40,772 bases of DNA, from the NCBI GenBank assembly GCA_024762925.1, contig JANTGM010000049.1, positions 1 to 40,772 of the forward strand, given 5' to 3'. Shown one piece after another: positions 15,796 through 25,436 of the stretch; positions within the stretch are counted from its first letter, which is position 1; each line of letters opens with the position of its first letter. The notes beneath the pieces were generated by a model. It did no database searches, was not told the origin of the DNA, and saw only the letters and a program-made list of their open reading frames with translations. The position numbers were made by a program, and so were the translations under genes. The DNA comes from Kofleriaceae bacterium. GTDB taxonomy: Bacteria; Myxococcota_A; Polyangia; Haliangiales; Haliangiaceae.

Positions 15796-16560
15796 TTAGA
15801 GAATGTTGACGTTTGGCAGAAGCTTGATGACCGAGTTAACGGCGCGCTTTGCATTCGAGGTTGAGTAGTACACTTCGCTCGTTGCGATGATTTCCCCGTT
15901 TGCAGCTTTGAGGTTGAAGTACGCTCCACCGTCTGCGGACTTTTTGACGTCGTAGTTGCCCTTCTCGAGACCAGCTTCGGCCACCGCAAAGGTGGCGTTG
16001 AGAGCGGCCGCTTCGCTGCTGTAGGCCTGTGACTGAAGGACAATCTCGCCATTGGAAGCTTTGAGGTTGAAGTAGTAGAGGCCGTTCTGTCCTTCAAGCG
16101 TTGTGAAGCGGGCGCCCGTGCGAGTTGCAACGAATGCGAGGTAGCTGTCGGAGACGTCAACTACGGTGCGGATGCCCCGGGTAGCGTTGCCCTTGGTGCT
16201 GTACAGCTCGCTCATGCCAATCGTCTGACCGTTCTGAGCGTGGAGCACGAAGTATGCTTGCCCATTGGTGGCCTCGCGAAGCTCGTAGTTGGCTTCGTCG
16301 CCAGCGTTGTCGAGCACAGAGAGGATTCCCGAGAGAGCGCCGGTACGGCTTGTGTACCCTTCGGAGGAAAGCACGATCTCATGGTTGGTTGCCGCGAGGT
16401 TGAAGTAGTACTGGCCGTCTTGTCCCTCGAAGAGTTCGAAAGAAGGTCGGCCGCTGACTCCGTTTGCGGAAGCACCGATTTGCTCAGGTGCACAAGCACT
16501 GGCAAGCATGCTGAGTGCGAGAACAAAGATAGCGAGAATTGATTTGCGGGGGTCGTTCAT
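15796..16560 (-). CDS. Exported protein with four YegP (DUF1508) repeats
   Basis: The product has 254 residues from the ATG at 16560, which has an AGGA site about ten bases upstream. The longer frame to 16734 adds residues that look untranslated. The N-terminus KSILAIFVLALSMLASAC is a signal peptide with a weak lipobox (ASAC), so it is either a lipoprotein or cleaved. Four YegP-like repeats of ~50 residues follow, each with YYFNLKAANGEIIATSE-like sequence (EGQDGQYYFNLAATNHEIVL, NGQAYFVLHAQNGQTIGMSE, EGQNGLYYFNLKASNGEIVL, DGGAYFNLKAANGEIIATSE). YegP is a small beta protein usually found in one or two copies, with unclear function. A terminator follows. Confidence 0.85.
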   Translation of the reverse strand: MNDPRKSILAIFVLALSMLASACAPEQIGASANGVSGRPSFELFEGQDGQYYFNLAATNHEIVLSSEGYTSRTGALSGILSVLDNAGDEANYELREATNGQAYFVLHAQNGQTIGMSELYSTKGNATRGIRTVVDVSDSYLAFVATRTGARFTTLEGQNGLYYFNLKASNGEIVLQSQAYSSEAAALNATFAVAEAGLEKGNYDVKKSADGGAYFNLKAANGEIIATSEVYYSTSNAKRAVNSVIKLLPNVNIL

Positions 16561-16754
16561 GGTTCGTGTCCTATTGAGGTGTTGGCCATGACTAGAGCAA
16601 GGGGTGTGCCACGGTCCTACATGTCGCATAGCACTGAAATCATTAGAGTAGCGACCCTTGGATCTGTTTACCTCTTGATACTTCTGTTGCACAGAATAAA
16701 CATTAGTATGTCGAGCGCACCAATCTGCCATCAAAATCCCGGATGAACGGGTGT

Positions 16755-17975
16755 CTAACGGCCTTTGAGAAGCGACTTAATACGCTTGGCAGCCAGGGCA
16801 TATCCGCCTGCTGCCCCATCAACAAAGTGGGCGTGGCTCCCCTGAAACGAATCGACAACACACGTCATCAGCGTCTCGGATGCGGTGTGAATGCCATAGA
16901 CCAGCTGGCCCATATCCTCGGCCTGCTGCAGGACATGCTTGAGCCTATCGAGTTGACCGCGACGCAAATCGAGATGCATGCGAAGCACGTTGTCAAACTT
17001 GCGAAAGTCGGTGTTGGCGACCATTTCAGTCTTGTACTGCTTTGGGTTGAAGCCACCTACAGTGATGCCGGTGGCAAAGAGAACCTTGCCGATGCGCAGT
17101 TGCTTGCGAATCTTGGTCTTCACGGCAACGGCGTCTTCCGAGTCAACACTGCCAGTCTTTAGTATCGCCTCGGCGTCAAAGTTGGTCTTGCCGGGAAGCA
17201 TCTTGAGAGTCTTCTTTGCAATCGGTCGCCCCTCATCAGGTAGCAAGGCAATGCCACTAATCTCATTCACCACTCGGCTGTAGACGGCGTTTCGCTCAGA
17301 TGCCGACTCGCTTAGGGCCTTTACAATGATGCTCGCCACAAGGCCGTGCTGACTAGGAATGGGCTTCCAACGGCATTCAAAGCCCTCAAAAATGCCGTAG
17401 CTCTCGCCCTCTTCGCTGACGTGAAACTCTGCGGCTTGGGAATCGTCTTTCACCCAGTCCTCGGCGATATCGATGCCCTCACCTCGCAGCATGGCGAAAC
17501 TCACATTGGGACTGGCGGCAAATCGCGCAATAGCAACATCGTGCCCCGCGCTCTTGAGCCTTGCTATTGGCACCACACCAACGCGCATCGATAGATCATA
17601 GGCATCTCGGCAACGAGTGCGGAGTCCTCGCAATGCGGCGAATAGCGAATCTCGTCGTGATGATGGAGTCATGAGCGTTGCTCCATCGCCGCCAAAGACA
17701 AACGGAATGTCGACGTCCTTCATGCAGTTGCGCACAACAACGATGGATGCCACGCCGGCGGCATTCACATCTTTGTAGCGACCCGCCTCGATTGCTTTGG
17801 TAGAGCCCTTGACGTCGGTAATCACGAGATCCCAGCTCTCCGGAACATCGTGGTAGTGCCCGGCATCGCAAACATTGGCAAACGTCTCAAACGCGGGGAG
17901 TTCGCGATAGAAGGTCTCGTCAGACACTGGCTGAACTGAATATACCACGCACAGCCCAGCAGCTTCGTATCGCAC
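16755..17975 (-). CDS. DUF3095 family protein (cyclase-fold-like)
   Basis: The product has up to 406 residues. Family marks of DUF3095 are visible: SDETFYRELPAFETFANVCD at the start, then WDLVITDVKGSTKAIEAGRY, and PFVFGGDGATLMTP (about residue 93). The DVKGSTKAI...FGGDGA pairing resembles the metal- and substrate-binding strands of class III nucleotide cyclases, and I believe DUF3095 is grouped with them; activity is unproven. A GTG at 17927 (VSDETFYREL) matches the family's usual start better than the ATG at 17975. The C-terminal ~130 residues are a second domain (KTKIRKQLRIGKVLFATGI). It is divergent from queE with ~40 bases between, so the promoters overlap. Confidence 0.8.
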   Translation of the reverse strand: MRYEAAGLCVVYSVQPVSDETFYRELPAFETFANVCDAGHYHDVPESWDLVITDVKGSTKAIEAGRYKDVNAAGVASIVVVRNCMKDVDIPFVFGGDGATLMTPSSRRDSLFAALRGLRTRCRDAYDLSMRVGVVPIARLKSAGHDVAIARFAASPNVSFAMLRGEGIDIAEDWVKDDSQAAEFHVSEEGESYGIFEGFECRWKPIPSQHGLVASIIVKALSESASERNAVYSRVVNEISGIALLPDEGRPIAKKTLKMLPGKTNFDAEAILKTGSVDSEDAVAVKTKIRKQLRIGKVLFATGITVGGFNPKQYKTEMVANTDFRKFDNVLRMHLDLRRGQLDRLKHVLQQAEDMGQLVYGIHTASETLMTCVVDSFQGSHAHFVDGAAGGYALAAKRIKSLLKGR

Positions 17976-18017
17976 CTCTACCGCAAAACAAGCAAAACGC
18001 GGATTCTCCCGATTCCA

Positions 18018-18704
18018 GTGGATCTCTCAGAGCAGCCAAGCTACACGCCGGCTGTGGGCTATGCGGTAAAAGAACTCTTTCGGACCCTGCAGGGCGAAGG
18101 GGCAAATACGGGGCGCGTTGCGGTGTTTTGTCGCTTTGCGGGCTGCAACCTCTGGTCGGGGCGCGAGCAAGATCGGGCGAGCGGAGCTGGTGGATGCTCT
18201 ATGTGGTGCGACACTGACTTTGTCGGCATCGATGGCGAGGGTGGCAACAAGTTCGCCAGCGCCAAGGCCCTTGCCGATGCTGCGTGGACAATCTGGGGGC
18301 ACAGTGTGCACGCCAATCACCGACCGCTCATCGTCTGCACCGGTGGCGAGCCGCTATTGCAACTCGACGACGAGTTGGTTGAAGCATTTCAGGTGGTCGG
18401 CTTTGAAGTCGCCATTGAAACCAACGGGACCATAGCTGTGCCCAAGGGCGTCGATTGGGTTTGTGTGAGTCCGAAGCAAGGCGCGGATCTGGTTGTGACC
18501 TCTGGGCACGAACTCAAACTCGTCGTTCCCCAAGAGGGCTTCGATCCAGCGGATTTTGAGACCATGGAATTTGCGCATCGCTTCTTGCAACCCAAAGATG
18601 GCCCAGATGCGGCAAAAGCGCTCAGGCTCGCCCTTGCCTACTGTCTGGAGCATCCACAGTGGCGCCTCGGCCTGCAAAGTCATAAGTTCATCGGGATTTC
18701 GTGA
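18018..18704 (+). CDS. queE: 7-carboxy-7-deazaguanine synthase (radical SAM)
   Basis: QueE converts 6-carboxytetrahydropterin to 7-carboxy-7-deazaguanine in the queuosine/7-deazapurine pathway. The product has 228 residues from a GTG. The N-terminus [20 protein letters not shown] is the substrate-contact segment, followed by [13 protein letters not shown] and CDTDFVG. The iron-sulfur cysteines are C43, C60 and C64, spaced C-x16-C-x3-C. The usual QueE of this subtype has C-x14-C-x2-C, so the loop is three residues longer here. TGGEPLLQ is the radical-SAM GGE motif, and AIETNGT is typical. The TGA stop overlaps the ATG of queD by one base, so the two genes are translationally coupled. QueC is not in the window. 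Confidence 0.93.
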   Translation: MDLSEQPSYTPAVGYAVKELFRTLQGEGANTGRVAVFCRFAGCNLWSGREQDRASGAGGCSMWCDTDFVGIDGEGGNKFASAKALADAAWTIWGHSVHANHRPLIVCTGGEPLLQLDDELVEAFQVVGFEVAIETNGTIAVPKGVDWVCVSPKQGADLVVTSGHELKLVVPQEGFDPADFETMEFAHRFLQPKDGPDAAKALRLALAYCLEHPQWRLGLQSHKFIGIS

Positions 18705-19069
18705 TGGAGATATTCAAAGAAGTACGCTTTGAGGCGGCGCATCGCCTTCCCAATGTTCCCAAAGGCCACAAGTGCGCGCGGCTTCACGGTCACTCCTTCA
18801 TGGTGCAGATTCACGTCGAAGGTGACGTTGGCGAGCGAAGCGGTTGGCTAATGGACTTCTCCGACATCGACAAAGCCTTCAAGCCATTTTACGAGCAGCT
18901 CGACCATCACTACCTCAACGATATTGAGGGGCTCGAGAATCCCACCTCAGAAAATCTCGCACGGTGGATTTGGGACAACCTCAAGCCCCGATTGCCCGAA
19001 CTGAGCTGCATCATGGTTCGCGAAACCTGCACCTCAGGCTGCATCTACCGCGGACCAGCATCGTCATAA
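18704..19069 (+). CDS. queD: 6-carboxytetrahydropterin synthase
   Basis: QueD turns dihydroneopterin triphosphate into 6-carboxytetrahydropterin, the substrate of the preceding QueE. The product has 121 residues from the ATG at 18704 (a GTG three bases earlier is possible). Zinc ligands: His in FEAAHRL (H13), and both His in LHGH (H29 and H31). The catalytic Cys is in KCARLHGH (C25), and the acidic Glu lies near the C-terminus in VRETCTSGC. It is an ordinary T-fold enzyme of normal length. It shares one base with queE (TGATG), so both are expressed from one mRNA. Confidence 0.93.
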   Translation: MEIFKEVRFEAAHRLPNVPKGHKCARLHGHSFMVQIHVEGDVGERSGWLMDFSDIDKAFKPFYEQLDHHYLNDIEGLENPTSENLARWIWDNLKPRLPELSCIMVRETCTSGCIYRGPASS

Positions 19070-19335
19070 CGGCTAGCAACTTGGAATGCTGATAGGTGCG
19101 ACCAACGCCCGCTAGAGCTTCTTGAAACGCTTCGGCGGGAGTTACTGCACTTCGACCGAATCCGTCAATGCTCTCGGGGACACTCTCGAAGCTCGATAAT
19201 CGCTGCTGCCTATTCCGCATCGATCCGTAGTGCGGCGCACAACCGCACCCAGGCGCAATCTGTGCCGATTTCACAGCCCCAAAACCAAGAAAAGACCGTA
19301 GGTAAAGCCGGTCTCTAGGGCTATTCTCCGCCACG

Positions 19336-22300
19336 ATGAAGGCAAGTTTTAGGCTCATTCTTTTTCTCAGCTGTGCGCTCGCCGCCTGTGGCGATGACGA
19401 CAACAACAGCGATGCCACCTGCGGCGATAGCGTTCTCGATACCGGCGAGGATTGCGATGATGGCAACACCACACCGGGCGATGGCTGTTCTGCAACCTGT
19501 GAGATCGAAACGCAGGGCGAATGTGGAGACGGTACCCAAGGCATTGGTGAGCAATGCGATGACGGCAACACAATGAGCGGTGACGGTTGCTCGGCCACCT
19601 GCGAAGAAGAGCTGGTCGAAATCGTCTGCCAAGAGCTCGAACCTCTGGCTAGTGGTACCTGCGAAGTTGCCGCTGGTGATGCAAACACCGCGCTTGTTGG
19701 TGATGTTCTCTCTCCCGAAGGCATTTACCGCGGCGGCACCGTCTTGGTCGATACATCGGGCACCATTACCTGTGTGGGTTGCGATTGTGATCCTGCCGGC
19801 GCAACGGTTGTCACCTGCCCCGAGGGCGTAATCTCTCCAGGCCTCATCAACTCTCACGACCACATCACCTTCTCTCAGAACGATCCCTACACCGACACTG
19901 GTGAGCGTTACGAGCACCGACACGATTGGCGACGTGGCCTACGCGGTCACACCGAAATTAACGCCGCTGGCAGCGCAAGTGGCGATCAGATGAAATGGGC
20001 CGAGCTTCGCTTTCTCATTGGTGGCGCGACTTCAACCATTGGTTCGGGAAGCACCGATGGTTTCTTGCGAAACCTCGACCGCAACGCTCAAGAGGGCTTG
20101 GGCCAGCCTCCGGTTGAATACGCCACCTTCCCGCTCGGCGATTCCAATGGCACGCTACTCGACCAAGGTTGTGGCTACCCCAACATCAACACGAACATCG
20201 CAAACGAAGACGCATACGTCCCACACATCTCGGAGGGCGTGGATGACGAAGCTCGCAACGAGTTCCTTTGCACAAGCTCCACCGAGGGTGGCGGCGAAGA
20301 TCTTCTTGAATCGCAAAGCGCATACATCCACGGTGTTGGACTTAAAGCGGTCGACTTTCAGAACATGGCCGATGCGCAGACCAAGCTCATTTGGTCCCCA
20401 CGCTCCAACATCACGCTCTACGGCGACACCGCTCGCGTCGCTCTTGCCGACCGCCTCGGTGTGACGATCGCTCTCGGCACCGACTGGATGCCGACAGGGT
20501 CAATGAACATGCAACGCGAACTCGCCTGTGCCGATGGCTTCAACCGCGACAACCTTGGTAGCTACTTCACCGATGCCGACCTTTGGCGAATGGTAACGGA
20601 AAACGGCGCCATCGTTTCGGCAATGGATGACGTTATCGGAACGCTAGCGGCTGGCAAGGTTGCTGACATCGCCATCTTTGATGGCTCCGCGAACCCCGAC
20701 TACCGCGCTGTGATCGACGCACGAGCACAAGACTCCGTGATGGTCATGCGCGGTGGTGAAGTTCTCTATGGTGAAGAAGCCATCACCAATGCACTCGGAA
20801 CCGGCAACTGCGATCTCATCGACGTTTGTGGTTCCAACCGACGCCTGTGTGCCGAGAACGACATTGGCCAAAGCTACGCAACCCTGAAGCAAAGCAACAC
20901 AGGCGCCTACCCAGACTTTTTCTGTGGAGAGCCAACTAGCGAGCCTAGCTGCATTCCTTCTCGTCCAATGAGTGTCGAGTCTTCATCAATCTACTCGGGT
21001 ATTCCTTCAGCAGACGACTCGGATGGCGATGGTATCCCCGATGCCGACGATTTTTGTCCAAACGCGTTCAATCCAATTCGTGTACTTGACCATGGTGAGC
21101 AAGCCGATGCCGATGGCGATGAAGTCGGCGATAGCTGCGACCCATGTCCTCTCGATGCCGACACAACCGATTGCAGCCTCTTTGATCCAACCGATCCAGA
21201 TGGTGATGGCATTCCCAACACCGAGGACAACTGCCCGAACATTGCCAACGAATTGCAAGAAGATGGCGACTCCGACAATATCGGTGACGTCTGTGACGAG
21301 TGTCCTGACTTTGCAAACCCTGGTCTCTTGGCATGCGAGGCAACGATCTACGAGATCAAGACGGGCACCGCTCCAACCACGGTTTCTCTCTCCGACACCC
21401 TGGTCACAGGTTGTGTCGATACCGTCGGATTCTTCATGCAAACCGTTGACGGAGACCCAGGCTTTGTTGCTGCGGAAAACTCTGGTGTCTTCACATTTCA
21501 TCCCGAGACCAGCTGTGGCGTAAACCTTAGCGTTGGCGACCGAGTGGACATTAAACCTTCGGCCACCGTTGGTGAGTTCTTTGGGCAGGTTCAACTCTCC
21601 AATGCAACAGTCACCGTCCTAAGTTCAGGCAACGCAATGCCAGCACCGGTTCTGCTCACGGCCGCGCAGGCCGGAGGAACAGCTCCCAACGACTACGAAG
21701 CAGTGCTCACCGAGGTTCAGAACGTTGTTGTTACCGACATCGCGCCAACACCTGGCCCGGGCGACTCGACACCGAATAACCAATTCGAGGTTGACTCCGC
21801 GCTTCGCGTAGATGATGTCATGTTCCTAACCTCGCCGTTCCCGTCTTTGGGATCGAACTTCCCCTCCATTCGCGGCATCTTGTCGTTCCGCAATGGATTC
21901 CAAGTGCTACTTCCTCGCGATGCTGCGGATGTCACTCTTGGTGATCCAGTTCTCGTAGACCTCGACCCTGCCCTCTCCTTTGTGAATGTCGGAGACACGG
22001 GCGTGACGACGGGGCCAGACGATGTGGAAGTGGTTCTTAGCCATGATGTAACGGTCGACACCTTTGTTGCTGTTGTGTCTTCGGATCCAACGAGCCTTGC
22101 GGTTGTTGGTGGTGGAGTCACCATCACAGCGGGTACCCAGCGCGCACCCGTTCTTCTGGACGGCCTTCAGCAAGCTGCGCTCGTGACTCTCACCGCAACG
22201 CTTGATGGAAACAATCAAACCGCCGATGTGCGAGTTGTTGGAGCAGCGGAGATTCCTCAAGTAGTGGCACTATCGCCTGCAACGGCAACTGGCAGCCCGA

Positions 22301-23085
22301 ATGGAACCATCACTCTTACGGTGAGTTTGGACATTCCTGCTGGGGCCGGTGATGACGTTGTCGGCCTTTCCGCAAGCCCAGGAATCACCGCGAGCGTTCC
22401 TGCGAGCGTCACGGTTCTCCAGGGTGAAGTCGAAGCGACCTTTGATGTAACGCTTGGAGCGGACGCTGGAACCGAAACCATCACAGCTTCGCTCAACGGC
22501 GCGGATGCAACTGCCGACATTGAGGTCATTGCTGGTGGCCTGGTCATCAACGAAGTCGACTACGACCAACCGGGATCCGACGATGCCGAGTTTGTCGAGA
22601 TCTACAACGGTAGCTCGGCGGACATTGGCCTCTCCGGACTGAGCCTGGTTTTCATCAATGGAAGCAACGGTGCGGAGTACAGCAGCATCGACCTCAGTAG
22701 TGCTGGAACGCTGGCGGCTGGACAATACCTTGTGGTGGGTAGCAACTCGGTCCTTGGCAACGTGCCGGGCACCGAGCTCACCATTGCGTTCGCGCAAGCA
22801 ACCAACAACGTGCAAAACGGCGCTCCCGACGCTGTGGGTCTCTACAATAGCAACACCGACGAGCTGCTTGATGCGCTTTCCTACGAAGGCAGCGTGACTG
22901 CAGGAACAATCAACGGCAGCGCAACCGGGACCTTCAACTTTGTCGAAGGCACTGCAAGCATCGCTGAAGACAGCAACGTGGACACAGGCTCGCTATGTCG
23001 TAGCCCCAACGGCATCGACACCGACGATGCCAGTGTCGACTGGGCGTTTGTGAGCACGCCCACACCGGGCGCTGCAAACCTGTAG
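19336..23085 (+). CDS. Giant multidomain amidohydrolase lipoprotein
   Basis: The product has 1249 residues. It begins with a lipoprotein signal peptide ([13 protein letters not shown]). Next come two DUF4215 Cys-rich repeats ([20 protein letters not shown]; about residues 29-90). An amidohydrolase domain spans about 115-480, with metal motif INSHDHITF (HxH), IHGVG, LGTDWMP and the closing [15 protein letters not shown]. Then follow thrombospondin type-3 calcium repeats (about 555-660; [15 protein letters not shown]), an OB-like/nuclease-associated segment, two beta-sandwich repeats (about 870-1065), and a C-terminal lamin-tail domain (about 1067-1249; [20 protein letters not shown]). It should sit on the outer surface. 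The substrate is unknown, and fusion of a metal hydrolase with an LTD is unusual. No adjacent secretion gene is visible. Confidence 0.88.
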   Translation: MKASFRLILFLSCALAACGDDDNNSDATCGDSVLDTGEDCDDGNTTPGDGCSATCEIETQGECGDGTQGIGEQCDDGNTMSGDGCSATCEEELVEIVCQELEPLASGTCEVAAGDANTALVGDVLSPEGIYRGGTVLVDTSGTITCVGCDCDPAGATVVTCPEGVISPGLINSHDHITFSQNDPYTDTGERYEHRHDWRRGLRGHTEINAAGSASGDQMKWAELRFLIGGATSTIGSGSTDGFLRNLDRNAQEGLGQPPVEYATFPLGDSNGTLLDQGCGYPNINTNIANEDAYVPHISEGVDDEARNEFLCTSSTEGGGEDLLESQSAYIHGVGLKAVDFQNMADAQTKLIWSPRSNITLYGDTARVALADRLGVTIALGTDWMPTGSMNMQRELACADGFNRDNLGSYFTDADLWRMVTENGAIVSAMDDVIGTLAAGKVADIAIFDGSANPDYRAVIDARAQDSVMVMRGGEVLYGEEAITNALGTGNCDLIDVCGSNRRLCAENDIGQSYATLKQSNTGAYPDFFCGEPTSEPSCIPSRPMSVESSSIYSGIPSADDSDGDGIPDADDFCPNAFNPIRVLDHGEQADADGDEVGDSCDPCPLDADTTDCSLFDPTDPDGDGIPNTEDNCPNIANELQEDGDSDNIGDVCDECPDFANPGLLACEATIYEIKTGTAPTTVSLSDTLVTGCVDTVGFFMQTVDGDPGFVAAENSGVFTFHPETSCGVNLSVGDRVDIKPSATVGEFFGQVQLSNATVTVLSSGNAMPAPVLLTAAQAGGTAPNDYEAVLTEVQNVVVTDIAPTPGPGDSTPNNQFEVDSALRVDDVMFLTSPFPSLGSNFPSIRGILSFRNGFQVLLPRDAADVTLGDPVLVDLDPALSFVNVGDTGVTTGPDDVEVVLSHDVTVDTFVAVVSSDPTSLAVVGGGVTITAGTQRAPVLLDGLQQAALVTLTATLDGNNQTADVRVVGAAEIPQVVALSPATATGSPNGTITLTVSLDIPAGAGDDVVGLSASPGITASVPASVTVLQGEVEATFDVTLGADAGTETITASLNGADATADIEVIAGGLVINEVDYDQPGSDDAEFVEIYNGSSADIGLSGLSLVFINGSNGAEYSSIDLSSAGTLAAGQYLVVGSNSVLGNVPGTELTIAFAQATNNVQNGAPDAVGLYNSNTDELLDALSYEGSVTAGTINGSATGTFNFVEGTASIAEDSNVDTGSLCRSPNGIDTDDASVDWAFVSTPTPGAANL

Positions 23086-23104
23086 CGTTTCGATCGCGAA
23101 TCAC

Positions 23105-23136
23105 GGCGCCTGGGAGACTTTCTCCTGGGCGCTTTT
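23105..23136 (+). terminator. Intrinsic terminator after the amidohydrolase gene
   Basis: GCGCC-T-GGGAG pairs with CTCC-T-GGGCGC around an ACTTT loop, followed by TTTTCGTTT. It lies 20 bases after the stop. Confidence 0.8.
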
Positions 23137-23190
23137 CGTTTCGGTTCACGGTGGGTTCTAATGCCCGCAATGCCGTTCCGAAGTATGCCG

Positions 23191-23742
23191 ATGCGAATAC
23201 TTCTGCCCGTCACTATTGTGCTGCTCACTGGAGGAATCGCCAACGCCCAAGAGCAAGAACAACCGGGCCGGGGCTTCCATCTACAGGCGGGCCTTGGCAT
23301 GACACAGGCCTTCGCGGGAGAATCGATTCCCGTGCAACTTCACCCCAGACTCTCTTTGCGATACGACCGAAGTACCGACCGAGCTTGGCGTGTCACAGGG
23401 CGGCACCAAAGGCTGAGCCTCAACAACGATGCTGGCCACTCCGAGCTCACGGTAACCCCTACCATCCTTCAGCGCTGGCGCATCGCAGAGAGCTTCTACG
23501 CGATGGCTGGAGTGGGCATCTCGCTTGGCGCGTTCTCTCGGTTCGTTCCCGAGGGAGTTGAGCCACGACCCGAACAAGAGTATGGAATTCCTATCGCGGG
23601 CGAAGCGTCAGCAACGCTCAATTGGAAGTTCCACACATCGCTAAGCCTTGAGCTGACAGCAGACTATCGACCCGTGTTTTTCTCAGACGGCGCTCTCGAG
23701 CACGTCATGACCCAGAGCGTCTCGTTGAGCTTGGATTTGTAG
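23191..23742 (+). CDS. Outer-membrane beta-barrel protein
   Basis: The product has 183 residues from the ATG at 23191; an ATG ten codons earlier (23161) is in frame but gives a less typical signal peptide. The N-terminus MRILLPVTIVLLTGGIANAQ is a cleavable signal (AxA-Q). The mature part alternates hydrophobic and polar residues in about eight strands, with aromatic girdle residues and a C-terminal strand ending SVSLSLDL, as in small outer-membrane beta-barrels. No specific family motif is visible. It follows the terminator of the amidohydrolase gene and has its own terminator, so it is probably a single-gene unit. Confidence 0.75.
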   Translation: MRILLPVTIVLLTGGIANAQEQEQPGRGFHLQAGLGMTQAFAGESIPVQLHPRLSLRYDRSTDRAWRVTGRHQRLSLNNDAGHSELTVTPTILQRWRIAESFYAMAGVGISLGAFSRFVPEGVEPRPEQEYGIPIAGEASATLNWKFHTSLSLELTADYRPVFFSDGALEHVMTQSVSLSLDL

Positions 23743-23774
23743 CGAGGGCGATGGTGGGGAAGCGCCGAAATGCA

Positions 23775-23800
23775 AAAGCGCCGCCCCAAGGCAGCGCTTT
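23775..23800 (+). terminator. Intrinsic terminator after the barrel gene
   Basis: AAAGCGC pairs with GCGCTTT around a 12-base loop and is followed by GT. It lies 33 bases after the stop at 23742. Confidence 0.6.
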
Positions 23801-23825
23801 GTCTCGAAAGATGGCTCGTGTGTGA

Positions 23826-23957
23826 TTCAAAGATGTTGAGCGTGCTCACTCGTCTTCTCGTCCGCTGGACGCGTTGACGAGCCAACGCTCATCGTTGCTT
23901 GATGGGTCACCTCAGCAAGCTCCCTTCGCGCGCCAGCGAACAATCTCCCGTCTCTAG
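23826..23957 (-). repeat. CTAG-bounded dispersed element, diverged copy
   Basis: Keeps blocks such as GCTCACTCGTCTTCTCG, CGCTGGAC and CAGCAAGCTCCCTTCGC, but with many changes and a deletion. The right end CTAG (23954-23957) contains the reverse-strand TAG stop of boxB. Confidence 0.6.
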
Positions 23958-25369
23958 GCCATGCGTACGTATTCGTATTCGAAAGGCTGTCCGTTAATGC
24001 CGCGGCGTGGTGCGGCAATCCAGTTTGCAATTTTTCCAGGCTCAAGACATGGTTTCATGATGCTAGCAAGATAGATCTCATCTTCGGCACTTGAGACGTA
24101 GGTAGATTTCTTAAGCTCCCACTCCTCTGGAGTTAGCATGTTGCCATCGGGATCAAAGTTGTGCTCGGCGAAGTTTCCGATACTGCGATTAAACCGCGAG
24201 CTTGGAAGCTTGAGCACATAATTGATTCCCGCTTTCTCGATCGTCTTGTTCCACCGGTCGACTGCGCGCTGGCAGTCAACAATGTAGTCATCACGAAGAT
24301 ACTCATTCATGGCGTTGCGCATGGAGACTTCACGACTAACAACCTTGCCACCTTCGACAAAATCGATCTCACGACCACCCTCAAGGCAAACGTGATCCTC
24401 GAAGCGGCTTTGCTCTTTGTAGCGACCTTTGAGTCCCGAGGCGAAGGCGTCAGCAGCGTTCGAAGAAGACTCGCCACCAAAGAGATCGAGACACACCGAG
24501 TACCACTGATTGATGTACTTCTGAAGTGTCGGTAGGTCGATTCCGCCTTGTGCGCGGGCGTCATCATTGGGGTCCTTCTTCATGAGCTCGCAGGTGCGTT
24601 CCACAATACGGCCAACTCCGGTCTCACCAACAAAGAGGTGATGCGCCTCTTCGGTAAGCATGAAGCTACAAGTTCGAGCAAGAGGATCAAAGCCACTCTC
24701 TGCGAGAGCTGCGAGCTGGTACTTGCCATCACGATCGGTGAACATGGTGAACAAGAAGAAGCTCAGCCAGTGGTTCGTGGGCTCGTTGAAGGCTCCAAGT
24801 ATGCGTGGTTTGTCTTCGTCACCAGAACGACGAGCTAAGAGATCTTCTGCCTCCTCACGACCATCGCGACCGAAGTATCGGTGAAGCAAGTAGACCATTG
24901 CCCAAAGGTGACGGCCTTCCTCGACGTTGACCTGAAAGAGGTTGCGCATGTCGTAGAGCGACGGGGCGGTGTCGCCAAGCAAGCGCTGCTGCTCGACAGA
25001 GGCAGGCTCAGTATCACCTTGCGTAACGATGAGGCGGCGAAGTGCATTGCGATGCTCGCCAGGAACCTCGTCCCAGACCGGCTTGCCAACATGGTCACCC
25101 TGGCCAATGGTCTTGCCTTCAGTCTTTGGCTCTAAGAAAATTCCCCATCTATAGTCAGGCATCTTGACGTGGTCAAAGTTAGCCCATCCGCCAGTCTCAA
25201 CAGAGATTGCCGTTCGAAGGTAGACATTGTCAGCCTGGTGACCAGCAGGTCCCATCTCTTTCCACCAGTCGATGTAGTTTGGCTGCCATTTTTCCAGCGC
25301 GCGCTGAAGGCGTTTGTCGGTGCTTAGATCGACGTTATTGGGAATTTTCTCATTGAGCTCAATAGACAT
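23954..25369 (-). CDS. boxB: Benzoyl-CoA 2,3-epoxidase, oxygenase subunit
   Basis: BoxB is the diiron oxygenase that epoxidises benzoyl-CoA with electrons from BoxA in aerobic benzoate breakdown. The product has 471 residues, the usual length. The N-terminal LQRALEKWQPNYIDWWKEMG is typical. The diiron ligands lie in NVEEGRHLWAM (about residue 150) and LTEEAHHLFVGETG (about 240), with more from the middle helices. The ATG at 25369 has a strong ribosome site, AGGAG. The gene lies 67 bases after boxC in the same direction, so they form an operon. The reductase gene boxA and the benzoate-CoA ligase are not in this window. Confidence 0.95.
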   Translation of the reverse strand: MSIELNEKIPNNVDLSTDKRLQRALEKWQPNYIDWWKEMGPAGHQADNVYLRTAISVETGGWANFDHVKMPDYRWGIFLEPKTEGKTIGQGDHVGKPVWDEVPGEHRNALRRLIVTQGDTEPASVEQQRLLGDTAPSLYDMRNLFQVNVEEGRHLWAMVYLLHRYFGRDGREEAEDLLARRSGDEDKPRILGAFNEPTNHWLSFFLFTMFTDRDGKYQLAALAESGFDPLARTCSFMLTEEAHHLFVGETGVGRIVERTCELMKKDPNDDARAQGGIDLPTLQKYINQWYSVCLDLFGGESSSNAADAFASGLKGRYKEQSRFEDHVCLEGGREIDFVEGGKVVSREVSMRNAMNEYLRDDYIVDCQRAVDRWNKTIEKAGINYVLKLPSSRFNRSIGNFAEHNFDPDGNMLTPEEWELKKSTYVSSAEDEIYLASIMKPCLEPGKIANWIAAPRRGINGQPFEYEYVRMA

Positions 25370-25436
25370 AGAGTTCTCCTGATGTTGCGAGGTCGCTGAT
25401 TTGCATGAAAGAAGCTAGGGGTCGACTCCGCGAGAG

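Noticed and set aside
19011-19724. Long reverse-strand open frame over the start of the amidohydrolase gene.
   Set aside because: It is antisense to a clear lipoprotein signal and DUF4215 repeats, and its Ser/Pro-rich text is typical of a shadow frame.
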